7,390 bases of DNA from Dehalococcoidia bacterium (GCA_015661045.1 JACVQG010000057.1:1-7390); one strand, 5' to 3'; counted from the stretch's first letter, positions 1-6,777 are shown. Notes: generated by a model from the sequence alone, not told the origin. Numbers and translations: made by a program.

Positions 1-336
1 AACGTGGTTCCGGTGTATTGCAACTTCCAGATTCTGGCCGAGGTAGGGAAGAGTACCGCCATCCTTGATCTGTCTCTCGCGTGAAACTCCTGGTGATTGT
101 CTGTATTTAGCCAGCCTGTTTAATATCCATCGCCTCTTGGTGTTTAACAAGGCGGGGATGTGCTCAATTTTATAGGTTTTTGGAATCACTACCGTAAGCC
201 CTGAATCCAGTTTTATTTCAAGCCGGACATACCTGGCAACAGAGCTGCGTTTAACCGTGTAGGGAACAGTAAGTCCATCAAAGTTTGTTTGATATATTCC
301 GGCTACTATCAACGGGCTGCGCTTTTTTCGAGACAT
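1..336 (-). CDS. YgjP/SprT-like zinc metallopeptidase, N-terminal part (partial at window edge)
   Basis: An open frame runs leftward from ATG at 336-334 to the window edge with no stop, giving 112 visible residues; an in-frame TAG upstream limits the start to this ATG. The visible part has the usual opening of YgjP-like (DUF45, SprT-type) metallopeptidases. A basic beta-rich stretch (YTVKRSSVARYVRLEIK, about 26-42) is followed by TVVIPKTYK (48-56), then the NTKRRWILNRLAKY helix (65-78) and DGGTLPYLGQNLEV (92-105), the conserved tract that precedes the catalytic region. The HExxH zinc motif expected later in the protein lies outside the window, so catalytic competence cannot be judged. No strong Shine-Dalgarno sequence is visible. 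It is divergent from the crotonase gene and probably unrelated in function. Family members are usually annotated as M48-like or SprT-domain hydrolases of unknown substrate. Confidence 0.72.
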   Translation of the reverse strand, partial: MSRKKRSPLIVAGIYQTNFDGLTVPYTVKRSSVARYVRLEIKLDSGLTVVIPKTYKIEHIPALLNTKRRWILNRLAKYRQSPGVSRERQIKDGGTLPYLGQNLEVAIHRNHV

Positions 337-441
337 CTTAATAAGTTTAAACCCTAGGATAGTCCCACGTCCAGAAAAAAGCGTCTAATTTTGTAATTCA
401 AACGGTTTAACAAATTCCGGCCAATAAAAACCTATAAACTA

Positions 442-472
442 TTGTTGCTGCCAGTGTGGTATAATTGCCCTG
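442..472 (+). promoter_or_regulatory. Extended -10 promoter for the crotonase gene
   Basis: TGTGGTATAAT at 455-465 is a perfect TATAAT box (460-465) preceded by the TGn extension. The only TTG-rich candidates for a -35 box (442-450) sit too close, with about 9 to 12 bases of spacer, so this looks like an extended -10 promoter that does not need a strong -35. Transcription would start near 472, leaving a leader of about 47 bases to the ATG at 519. The leader contains an AAGGA ribosome binding site (506-510) 8 bases before the start. This is inference from consensus match. Confidence 0.55.
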
Positions 473-518
473 AATTTTGTTTAAAAAAATTAAAAAGCTC
501 TAAGAAAGGAACTGCAAA

Positions 519-1334
519 ATGGCATATAAAACGATAATCTACAAAGTCGAGGAGGGGATAGCCACAATCACCTTTAACCGGCCGCAACGGTTAAATGCCG
601 TTAATCCTGTTATGATGGTGGAGATATTCAATGTTCTCCAGGAGGTGGGTAAAGACGCCAGCTTAAGAGTGCTGGTACTTACCGGCGCCGGACGGGCCTT
701 CTGCTCAGGAGGAGATTTCAAGGGCGATGCCGATAGTCTTGTTTCCCGCGAGAAGGCCAGCCAGCCACGAAACGCCGCCATTTGGGGCCGAGAGGTTCAA
801 CATTATATTCGCCCTATTACCCTGGCTCTCAAGGACCTGGAGATACCCACTATCGCCATGGTTAATGGGGTTGCAGTCGGACAGGGTTTTTCCATGCTCC
901 AGGCCTGCGATATACGGATAGGCTCGGAGAATGCTAAGTTTATGGTGGGCTGGACCAACCGGGGAATCGCCCCGGCCTTTGGAGACACATGGCTGCTGCC
1001 TAAAATCATAGGACTGGGGCGGGCCCTCGACCTTATCTATACCGCACGGATGCTGGAGGCTGACGAAGCTTTCAGGATTGGCCTTCTCAACAGGTTGGTG
1101 CCAGCTAAAGATTTAGAGTCGGAGACTATGGAATATGCCCGGCGTCTGACTAAAGGTCCCCCGCTGGCGTTACGAGCTGATAAACAGCTTACTTATGATG
1201 GTCTCAATATGGACCTTTCGGCGGCCTTGAATGCCATTGCCAATGTCCAGGGTTCGTTGATAGCGTCCGACGACTGGGGGGAGTCTTCCATAGCCTTCCA
1301 GGAGAAAAGGCAACCTATTTTCAAAGGACAATAG
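519..1334 (+). CDS. Crotonase (enoyl-CoA hydratase/isomerase) superfamily protein with atypical active site
   Basis: The 271-residue protein has the normal length and order of a crotonase-fold acyl-CoA enzyme. ITFNRPQRLNAVN (17-29) opens the fold, AFCSGGDF (60-67) forms one half of the oxyanion hole, and VNGVAVGQGFSMLQACDIRI (115-134) carries the second half. GRALDLIYTARMLEADEA (167-184) is followed by the C-terminal helical region. Family knowledge: in true enoyl-CoA hydratases two glutamates (Glu144 and Glu164 in the rat enzyme) add water. By manual alignment these positions are Ser125 and Trp145 here, so straightforward hydration is unlikely. An acidic residue, Asp156, replaces the second glycine of the usual GGT tract in FGDTWLLPK and might serve as an alternative base. 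Isomerase, hydrolase, decarboxylase or ring-modifying activity are all possible; the substrate is presumably an acyl-CoA. The start is supported by AAGGA 8 bases upstream. The next gene follows after 124 bases. Confidence 0.9.
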   Translation: MAYKTIIYKVEEGIATITFNRPQRLNAVNPVMMVEIFNVLQEVGKDASLRVLVLTGAGRAFCSGGDFKGDADSLVSREKASQPRNAAIWGREVQHYIRPITLALKDLEIPTIAMVNGVAVGQGFSMLQACDIRIGSENAKFMVGWTNRGIAPAFGDTWLLPKIIGLGRALDLIYTARMLEADEAFRIGLLNRLVPAKDLESETMEYARRLTKGPPLALRADKQLTYDGLNMDLSAALNAIANVQGSLIASDDWGESSIAFQEKRQPIFKGQ

Positions 1335-1404
1335 AATGGTGTAATTCAAATCCCGATGTACTAAGATTGATGAGGTTAACAATTCTGATTAGTCGAGGGA
1401 GGAA

Positions 1405-1445
1405 ATCCCCCTGAGTCCCCCTTAATAAGGGGGATATAGGGGGAT
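1405..1445. repeat. Two-tier GC-rich palindrome (REP/MITE-like), copy 1
   Basis: The outer arms ATCCCCC (1405-1411) and GGGGGAT (1439-1445) pair perfectly. The inner arms TCCCCCTT (1416-1423) and AAGGGGGA (1427-1434) pair perfectly around a 3-base loop AAT. Between the tiers lie two four-base stretches (1412-1415 and 1435-1438) that pair poorly. A copy with the same architecture but different spacers lies at 5217-5274, which suggests a dispersed repeat family rather than a one-off hairpin. There is no T tract after the stem, so it is not a classical intrinsic terminator. It ends one base before the AGGAGG ribosome binding site of the molybdenum enzyme gene. Confidence 0.7.
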
Positions 1446-1458
1446 CAGGAGGTAACCC

Positions 1459-3666
1459 ATGACCAGCAAAACCAGCGTTCAAGATAAAGTGGTGATGACC
1501 ACCTGTAACAGCCACTGCGGAGGCACATGCATCCTGAAAATCCATGTCAGGGATGGTAAAGTTACCCGGCTGGAGACGGATGGCGGCTCTGACCCTCAGT
1601 ACCGGGCCTGTCTAAAGGGTAGAGCATACCGCCAGAGGGTTTACGCTCCCGATAGGCTGCAATACCCTCTGAAAAGGGTGGGAGAGCGGGGAAAGGGGCA
1701 GTTTAAAAGGGTTTCCTGGGACGAAGCCCTGGAAACCGTGGCTAGCGAACTGAACAGGGTCAGGGATACCTATGGCCCGGCATCTATACTCTTCTTACAA
1801 TCCGGGGGGGATGTCAACTGGCTACACAATTACAAGGTTATGGACCGGGTCCTGTGCATGAATGGGGGTTGCACCCGGACATGGGGGCTGGTCTCTTACG
1901 AAGGCGCCCTTTTTTCTTCGATAGCTACCTACGGCGTAGCGGCGGCCTGCCATACACGGGATGACCTGCTCAACTCCCGCTTCATTCTTCTATGGGGCTG
2001 CGACCCGGCGAACAGCGCTTCCACAACCAACCACATGTGGTATCTGTCACAGGCTAAAGAGAAGGGCATCAAGGTTGTAGCCGTTGACCCCAGATACACC
2101 GATTCGGCGGTTGCCGCGGGAGCCCGGTGGGTCCCCATAAGACCGGGGACCGATACCGCTATGCTCCTGGCGATGGCCTATGTCATTATTACCCGGAACC
2201 TTCATGATAAACGTTTTATAGACACCTATACTCTAGGTTTCGACCAGTTCTCACATCACGTTCTGGGCAAGGAAGATGGAATTGCCAAGACTCCGGCCTG
2301 GGCCGCAAAAATTACCGGTGTAAACGCAACTACCATTGAAAGCCTGGCGATAGAGTATGCCACAAACAAACCATCGGCGCTGGTCGGGGGCATCGGCCCC
2401 GGAAGGACAGCTTTCGGCGAACAGTATCACAGGGCCGCCGTGGCATTATCGGTAATAACTGGAAATATAGGTATCCATGGAGGCGATACAGCGGCCCGTT
2501 CCTGGGACTCTATCTATGGAGGCTATCCCTACCAACTGGGGAGGGGGATAAGCAGCGGAGGAAATCCCGTAGAGGATGGAGCGCCCCCGCGTCCCTATGC
2601 CCTGACCGGTGGTGGCGCTCGTATGGGCACCTCCGGCGCCCGTGTCCATATTACTATGGTGCCGGATGCTATCCTTAAAGGCAAAGCGGGAGGTTATCCT
2701 GCCGATTACAGGCTCGCCTATCTCGTAAATATCAACTATCTAAATCAGACTGCAAATCTCAATAAAACAATCGAGGCTTTCAAGAAGCTGGAGTTTATAG
2801 CAGTTCAGGAACAGTTTATGACCGCGACTGCCAAATTCGCCGATATTATTCTGCCCACCAACACCTATTTCGAGAGAAACGACATCACCGCAGGCGGAGC
2901 GCCTCCATTCTACGGCGCCATGAACAAAGCTATTGAATCGCTTTATGAGAGCAAGAGCCATCTGGAAATCGGCGTGGCCCTGGCCGGGAAACTGGGGATA
3001 AAGAATTTCAATGAAAAATCGGAAGGTGAATGGTTGAGGAGCATTCTCAAAGACAGCCCCATTCAAGACCCGGAAACCTTCAAGAAATCTGGCAGCTTCA
3101 AGGTCAGACTCACCGAACCTTATGTCCTGTTCAAAGACCAGATTGAAGAGCCGGAGAAACACCCCTTCCCCACTCCTTCGGGTAAAATTGAGCTATTCTC
3201 CCAGAGAATAGCAGACATGAATCACCCTTTAATCCCGCCCGTTCCAAAATATATAGAGACCTGGGAAAGCCCGAATGACCCCCTGGCCCGGAAGTACCCG
3301 CTGCAGTTGATAACTACCCACACCAAGACCCGGGCTCATACGCAGTTCGATAATATACCCTGGCTCAAGGAGGTACTTACTCAAAAAGTAAGTATCAATA
3401 GTCTGGATGCAAAAAGTAGAAAAATAAAAGATGGGGACCACGTTCGGATTTTTAACGACCGGGGCCAAATGGTATTACCTGCCAGAGTCTGTGAGAGAAT
3501 AATGCCCGGGGTAGTAGAGATTCCCCAGGGTGCATGGTACGAACCGGATGACAAAGGCGTTGACAGGGGTGGGTGCGCTAATGTTCTCACTAATGACGAG
3601 ATCTCTCCTGGAGGGGCCTTTGCCAGTAACACGGCGTTGGTTCAAATAGAAAAGGTTATCAACTAG
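1459..3666 (+). CDS. DMSO-reductase-family molybdopterin oxidoreductase catalytic subunit (DmsA-like), no export signal
   Basis: This 735-residue protein is a bis-molybdopterin oxidoreductase. A [4Fe-4S] motif C-x3-C-x3-C-x26-C (Cys16, 20, 24 and 51) begins almost at the N-terminus and is followed by KGR (53-55). The SWDEAL helix (86-91), a nucleotide-contact segment FILLWGCDPANSAS, and VVAVDPRYTDSA with WVPIRPGTDTAMLLAM are all typical of the family. The C-terminal pterin-binding domain has LITTHTKTRAHTQFDNIPWL and GGAFASNTALVQIEKV. By position Ser146 (GLVSYEG) is the likely protein ligand to molybdenum, as in DMSO/TMAO reductases, which points to oxygen-atom transfer or hydroxylation rather than formate or nitrate chemistry. 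No twin-arginine leader precedes the first cysteine, so it should be cytoplasmic. No DmsB-like ferredoxin or DmsC-like membrane subunit is adjacent. The start has AGGAGG (1447-1452) at 6 bases. The substrate is unknown. Confidence 0.92.
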   Translation: MTSKTSVQDKVVMTTCNSHCGGTCILKIHVRDGKVTRLETDGGSDPQYRACLKGRAYRQRVYAPDRLQYPLKRVGERGKGQFKRVSWDEALETVASELNRVRDTYGPASILFLQSGGDVNWLHNYKVMDRVLCMNGGCTRTWGLVSYEGALFSSIATYGVAAACHTRDDLLNSRFILLWGCDPANSASTTNHMWYLSQAKEKGIKVVAVDPRYTDSAVAAGARWVPIRPGTDTAMLLAMAYVIITRNLHDKRFIDTYTLGFDQFSHHVLGKEDGIAKTPAWAAKITGVNATTIESLAIEYATNKPSALVGGIGPGRTAFGEQYHRAAVALSVITGNIGIHGGDTAARSWDSIYGGYPYQLGRGISSGGNPVEDGAPPRPYALTGGGARMGTSGARVHITMVPDAILKGKAGGYPADYRLAYLVNINYLNQTANLNKTIEAFKKLEFIAVQEQFMTATAKFADIILPTNTYFERNDITAGGAPPFYGAMNKAIESLYESKSHLEIGVALAGKLGIKNFNEKSEGEWLRSILKDSPIQDPETFKKSGSFKVRLTEPYVLFKDQIEEPEKHPFPTPSGKIELFSQRIADMNHPLIPPVPKYIETWESPNDPLARKYPLQLITTHTKTRAHTQFDNIPWLKEVLTQKVSINSLDAKSRKIKDGDHVRIFNDRGQMVLPARVCERIMPGVVEIPQGAWYEPDDKGVDRGGCANVLTNDEISPGGAFASNTALVQIEKVIN

Positions 3667-3700
3667 CAATACAACTCTGAGAGGATGAATCGGTGATAGC

Positions 3701-4306
3701 ATGAGCCGGTGGGGCAAAGTAAAACTGTTCCTGGTTGGTGCGTTAATGCCAGTGCTAATGTTCAGTGTACTGGGGTTACTAATGCCCTTGGAGATGGGTA
3801 ACGCTCTGGACTGGTTAATAAATCCTGACAGTACAACCAGAGTAAAAAATACCCAGTCCGATTACGAAATAGACCGGGATAAGTTTATCGAAATGACTCT
3901 GGAAAAGGTGGTCATAGGCACGGCAGAGACAGGACCTGTTGTACTTCTCAGGGAAAAAAACGGGAAACGTTATATCCCTGTCTCAGTGGGAATGTCCGAG
4001 GCCAGAGCCATTGCCACAGCCCTCCAGGGGACCAAACCTGCCAGACCTTTAACACACGATTTGTTACGCGGTGTAATCGCCGCTCTTGGGGCCAGAGTCC
4101 AGTTCATAATTATCGAGGACTTGAGAGACGGTATCTATTACGCTAAGGTAATTTTAAGCGATAACGGTAAGACTATATCCCTGGACTCCCGCCCCAGCGA
4201 CGCCATGGCTCTGGCATTAAGAAGCGGAGCGCCTGTTTATGCCAGTGAGAAATTGCTGGAAAATACCCCCTCACCGGGTGAAATTAAAACCAGAGCTGAT
4301 ATGTAA
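3701..4306 (+). CDS. Bifunctional nuclease (BFN/DUF151) domain protein with N-terminal membrane anchor
   Basis: The 201-residue protein starts with a basic patch and one hydrophobic segment (about residues 8-30, KLFLVGALMPVLMFSVLGLL), probably an uncleaved anchor or signal. A linker follows, then a BFN domain at about 62-187. Diagnostic stretches are MTLEKVVIGTAETGPVVLL (65-83), YIPVSVGMSEARAIATAL (91-108), RPLTHDLL (115-122), DGIYYAKVIL (143-152) and DSRPSDAMALALR (162-174). Family knowledge: DUF151 proteins include a plant nuclease with RNase and DNase activity and many bacterial proteins of unproven role. The gene lies 34 bases after the molybdenum enzyme and is probably cotranscribed. The start is fixed by an in-frame TGA at 3686-3688. 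GGTGA (3692-3696) would align with the anti-Shine-Dalgarno end at workable spacing, while GAGAGGA (3679-3685) is rather far. The membrane anchor is unusual relative to the short soluble bacterial forms. Confidence 0.88.
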   Translation: MSRWGKVKLFLVGALMPVLMFSVLGLLMPLEMGNALDWLINPDSTTRVKNTQSDYEIDRDKFIEMTLEKVVIGTAETGPVVLLREKNGKRYIPVSVGMSEARAIATALQGTKPARPLTHDLLRGVIAALGARVQFIIIEDLRDGIYYAKVILSDNGKTISLDSRPSDAMALALRSGAPVYASEKLLENTPSPGEIKTRADM

Positions 4307-4523
4307 AAACAGCCACAAAATAGTGATTGTAAAGATTTTCCCTATACCGCTTGTTTAAGTTGGTCTAACAGTTTCCCCACTCAACCTTAGCCGCAAGTCG
4401 ATGGATGGCAACACGCTTGACCCCTCCTGTCTAAACATTTACATTTATTTTCAAACGCGCTTTCGCCATGTTAAAGGAATGATTTCTACCCATCATCCGT
4501 GGATTATGGGGCAAAAACTTGCA
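4307..4523. other. Intergenic stretch with no recognisable gene
   Basis: About 217 bases after the BFN-domain gene hold no open frame with a credible start, ribosome binding site or family signature on either strand. I see no strong stem followed by a T tract that would terminate the upstream transcript. Together with the promoter and leader that follow, it makes a non-coding gap of 357 bases. Confidence 0.5.
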
Positions 4524-4553
4524 TTGACTTTCCACTTGCGAACCTGCTACACT
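4524..4553 (+). promoter_or_regulatory. Sigma-70-type promoter for the VOC gene
   Basis: TTGACT (4524-4529) and TACACT (4548-4553) are separated by 18 bases. The -10 box is preceded by TG at 4545-4546, giving an extended -10 as well. Transcription would begin near 4560, which leaves a leader of roughly 100 bases before the ATG at 4664. The site suggests the VOC gene is its own transcription unit, separate from the molybdenum enzyme and BFN genes. This is a consensus match only. Confidence 0.6.
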
Positions 4554-4638
4554 GAGGCTGAAAATCGCCTGTAGACAGAAGGGGCATTTAACCGTTCTGC
4601 GGCGCTGTCCGGCAGTACTGGTCGTGGACTATCTAACT

Positions 4639-4660
4639 CTCCTTAATCCTGATAAGGAGG
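4639..4660 (+). promoter_or_regulatory. Hairpin occluding the VOC ribosome binding site
   Basis: CTCCTTA (4639-4645) is perfectly complementary to TAAGGAG (4653-4659), the ribosome binding site, with a 7-base loop; T4638-G4660 could add a wobble pair. The ATG follows 3 bases later. Folding would hide the ribosome binding site. Further up the leader, AAGGGG (4579-4584) can pair with CTCCTT (4639-4644), one pair being G-U, which would free the ribosome binding site. A two-state leader is therefore possible. No known riboswitch class was recognised. Confidence 0.45.
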
Positions 4661-4663
4661 CAC

Positions 4664-5104
4664 ATGATTAAAGCACAGGGTCTGGATCATATACATCTCG
4701 CAGTTCAAAACCTTAAGCAGTCAGCCGACTTCTTCAGCCAGTTTCTGGGCGCCAAAGCCAGTAAAATCTATGAATCTGCCGAGGCGGGTTTTCGTTTCCA
4801 ATTTGTCAAAGCGGGTCCTGTGGTAATACAGCTAATAGAGCCGACAACACCCGATAGCGCTATCGCCCATTTTATCGAGCACTGGGGTGAGGGTATCCAT
4901 GCCTTGTCATTCAAGGTGGCTAATTTGGAAATCGCTATTGAACAGTTGGAATCTCAGGGACTGAAACTCTTAGGCAAATCCGATAGCGGATACATCAAAC
5001 AAGCTCACTTCAACCCCAAGGGCACTTTTAGCCTGATGATAGAAATATGTGAATACCCGGGTAAACCTGGCTCTATTATGGCGCTATTTAAGAAGAACGC
5101 CTAG
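4664..5104 (+). CDS. VOC-superfamily protein, methylmalonyl-CoA-epimerase-like
   Basis: The 146 residues form two beta-alpha-beta-beta-beta modules of the vicinal oxygen chelate fold. The first opens with LDHIHLAVQNLKQSADFF (7-24) and runs to VVIQLIEPTTPDSAIAHF (53-70). The second opens with GEGIHALSFKVANLEIAIEQL (75-95) and ends with GTFSLMIEICE (120-130). The four usual metal-ligand positions are filled by His9, Gln56, His79 and Glu127, the same set and spacing as in methylmalonyl-CoA epimerases, and the EP-x3-DS-x-IA-x-F and GEGIH tracts are also epimerase-like. That family racemises 2-methyl-branched acyl-CoA esters in the cytoplasm, but VOC proteins vary widely and no methylmalonyl-CoA mutase is in view. 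It could be another epimerase, lyase or dioxygenase-like enzyme. The start follows TAAGGAGG closely (3 bases). It is convergent with the dehydratase operon. Confidence 0.85.
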   Translation: MIKAQGLDHIHLAVQNLKQSADFFSQFLGAKASKIYESAEAGFRFQFVKAGPVVIQLIEPTTPDSAIAHFIEHWGEGIHALSFKVANLEIAIEQLESQGLKLLGKSDSGYIKQAHFNPKGTFSLMIEICEYPGKPGSIMALFKKNA

Positions 5105-5216
5105 TGTACTAACAAAGCATCAAGCGATAATAATATCCATATTTGTGGCTTCCCACCAGGGAGTGGATAAGCAAAACCGAAAGCTTCCTTTTATTCGGGC
5201 CTTTGCCAGAGGTCGA

Positions 5217-5274
5217 AAACCCCCGTCCACCGCAGGCGGACTGCCCCCTTTACGTAAAGGGGGTTAGGGGGTTT
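5217..5274. repeat. Two-tier GC-rich palindrome (REP/MITE-like), copy 2
   Basis: The outer arms AAACCCCC (5217-5224) and GGGGGTTT (5267-5274) pair perfectly. Inside, 5244-5263 is a perfect 20-base palindrome of CCCCCTTTAC and its complement. The left spacer (5225-5241) is itself a small hairpin, GTCCACC with GGCGGAC around GCA and one mismatch. The right half has the same G5-spacer-G5 pattern as the copy at 1405-1445. It lies between convergent genes, so it could help end transcription from both sides, but no T tract follows the stem. Confidence 0.7.
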
Positions 5275-5380
5275 CCGTCATAGCACGTCGCCGCAAGCGA
5301 GTAGACCATGGGTGAAGTTGTTAGCCTATACCACCCGATATATCGAGAAGCGTATGAGAAAGCCGCCTCTTTTACCTGAT

Positions 5381-6751
5381 TTATGATTTAGGAGGTGCCT
5401 TTTTATGGAGACCCATACTTTCCAGGAAAGCATCGATGGCATCCATCGTCTTCACCCTGTCGAACTCCCGAGGGTCTGCCGAGCTAGCTTCATAGACCAT
5501 AGCCGGGATGCCTGCGTTCTGTAATGCCCGCCGTTGCTCCAGCATGACCGGAGTGTTGCCGTGGCAGGTGCGGTCTAAATTGAGAACGACCCCGTCTATA
5601 TGCCATTGCTTTACGGTAGAAAGCTCGAAACCAACCCTCGGAGCCAACGACCAACATTGCATGTGGGGGCTGTAATCAGTATATAGCTCAGCTAGCTGAC
5701 GTAAGGCTTCATCACGGCTGCGCAGGGTTATCCCCCGTTCCTCCAGGGTTTGCGGCGCTTCCCACGAACCGTCTTCGTGGACTTTCCAGGCCCCCTGCAA
5801 ACCGAACTGGATACGGGAGCCAACAAATATAGCCCCATAGTCCACTACGGACCGGGCTAACCCTCCCTGGGGCCATCCCTTGTAAACATATTGTTGAAAC
5901 AGGCCCTCGTGGAAAAGCCGGGCATTCTCCACCCCCAGAGCGGAGATGCCTTCCCTTACCCGCTCCTTCGTCTCCTCATATAGCTCTTTCAACAGGGCTG
6001 CCACCTCCGGATAGCACATCTTTCGCACCTGGAGGAGGATGTTGAAAGAAGCCAGCATACGCTGGTCCAGGGGGGCGGGGACAGCCTGCATTAGCTCGCA
6101 GGTCCGGGCATAGTAAACCCTGGTGCGCCATTCATTATAAACCCCGTCAATAAGCTGTTCATCATCATAAGTTTTGCCGGTAACCTTGCTCATCCATTCG
6201 ATACTATTCTGTAACTGCTCCACCAGGTAATCTTTGGCGCGGGGGAATGGGGGTATCTCGATGGCAAAGAAAGGAATTCCATACCACTCACTTATCTCCC
6301 GCGCAATCTTACTCTGGGCGTCGCACTGGTGCATCTCCAGACAAAAATCCGGGATCACAATTGAGCCATCTCGAGCCTTGTTGTGGAAACCTAAAAATAT
6401 AGAGCCAAGCTGGATACGGAGCGTAGCACAGGTATCGGGACCAAAACCGCGGGACTCAGTAGCCTCGGCGCATTGCGTAGCCAGCTCGGTGTTGTCCATA
6501 ATCTTGCCGAAGTAAGGCCCAAAAGTAAAAGTGGAAATCGGACCCAGCCCTCTGAGTATGGAGTTACACTGGTCAACCAACCCCAAAACCAGGATTCTAC
6601 CCTCTTTTTTGGCATTCCATAGCTGTTTTACCTGGTCTCGCCGCAATTCCTTCATCTTAGCCCAGCATTCCAGCGGTTTCACCTTGTATTGACGGTTTTT
6701 CTCCACAAAGGAACCGGTCGCCAGAGCCTGCATATCAAAGGTGGTTGTCAT
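5381..6751 (-). CDS. 2-hydroxyacyl-CoA dehydratase / benzoyl-CoA reductase family subunit, BcrB-like
   Basis: The 456-residue protein belongs to the HgdB/BcrB/BzdO family, whose dimers hold [4Fe-4S] clusters and use ATP-activated low-potential electrons to dehydrate 2-hydroxyacyl-CoA or reduce the aromatic ring of benzoyl-CoA. Candidate cluster cysteines sit at family positions: Cys108 in GFGPDTCATLRIQLG, Cys143 in DFCLEMHQCDAQSK (Cys137 is nearby) and Cys396 in NLDRTCHGNT. The C-terminal tract GIPAMVYEASSADPREFD (414-431) with the IDAFLESMGL ending is also typical, and the length suits a BcrB-type subunit. The start is supported by AAGGAG (6763-6758 on the minus strand) 6 bases upstream. It lies 26 bases after the BcrC-like gene, so the two are one operon and presumably one complex. 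No ATPase activator gene follows; the next gene is convergent. Dehydratase versus ring reductase cannot be decided here. Confidence 0.88.
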   Translation of the reverse strand: MTTTFDMQALATGSFVEKNRQYKVKPLECWAKMKELRRDQVKQLWNAKKEGRILVLGLVDQCNSILRGLGPISTFTFGPYFGKIMDNTELATQCAEATESRGFGPDTCATLRIQLGSIFLGFHNKARDGSIVIPDFCLEMHQCDAQSKIAREISEWYGIPFFAIEIPPFPRAKDYLVEQLQNSIEWMSKVTGKTYDDEQLIDGVYNEWRTRVYYARTCELMQAVPAPLDQRMLASFNILLQVRKMCYPEVAALLKELYEETKERVREGISALGVENARLFHEGLFQQYVYKGWPQGGLARSVVDYGAIFVGSRIQFGLQGAWKVHEDGSWEAPQTLEERGITLRSRDEALRQLAELYTDYSPHMQCWSLAPRVGFELSTVKQWHIDGVVLNLDRTCHGNTPVMLEQRRALQNAGIPAMVYEASSADPREFDRVKTMDAIDAFLESMGLHKKAPPKS

Positions 6752-6777
6752 TTTATTCTCCTTGTTACCGGCCTATT

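Noticed and set aside
145..156. 4-chlorobenzoyl-CoA dehalogenase identity for the crotonase (positions here are protein residues)
   Set aside because: The active-site Trp aligns, but the essential nucleophilic Asp is Ala153, so dehalogenation by that mechanism is not supported.
1405..1445. Intrinsic terminator after the crotonase gene
   Set aside because: The stem is strong, but it is followed by a G run and a ribosome binding site instead of a T tract; a repeat is the better description.
2740..3162. 140-residue open frame on the minus strand
   Set aside because: It lies wholly antisense to the well-supported molybdenum enzyme gene and shows no recognisable domain.
3685..3687. ATG at 3685 as start of the BFN-domain gene
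   Set aside because: It is in another frame and hits TGA after two more codons; the correct frame has a TGA at 3686-3688 and first ATG at 3701.
4560..4663. Known riboswitch class such as cobalamin in the VOC leader
   Set aside because: I could not recognise the conserved core of any known class; only the hairpin over the ribosome binding site and one alternative pairing are supported.
5049..5267. 72-residue plus-strand open frame across the VOC gene end and the palindrome
   Set aside because: It overlaps the VOC gene in another frame, runs into the repeat, and has no convincing ribosome binding site or family signature.
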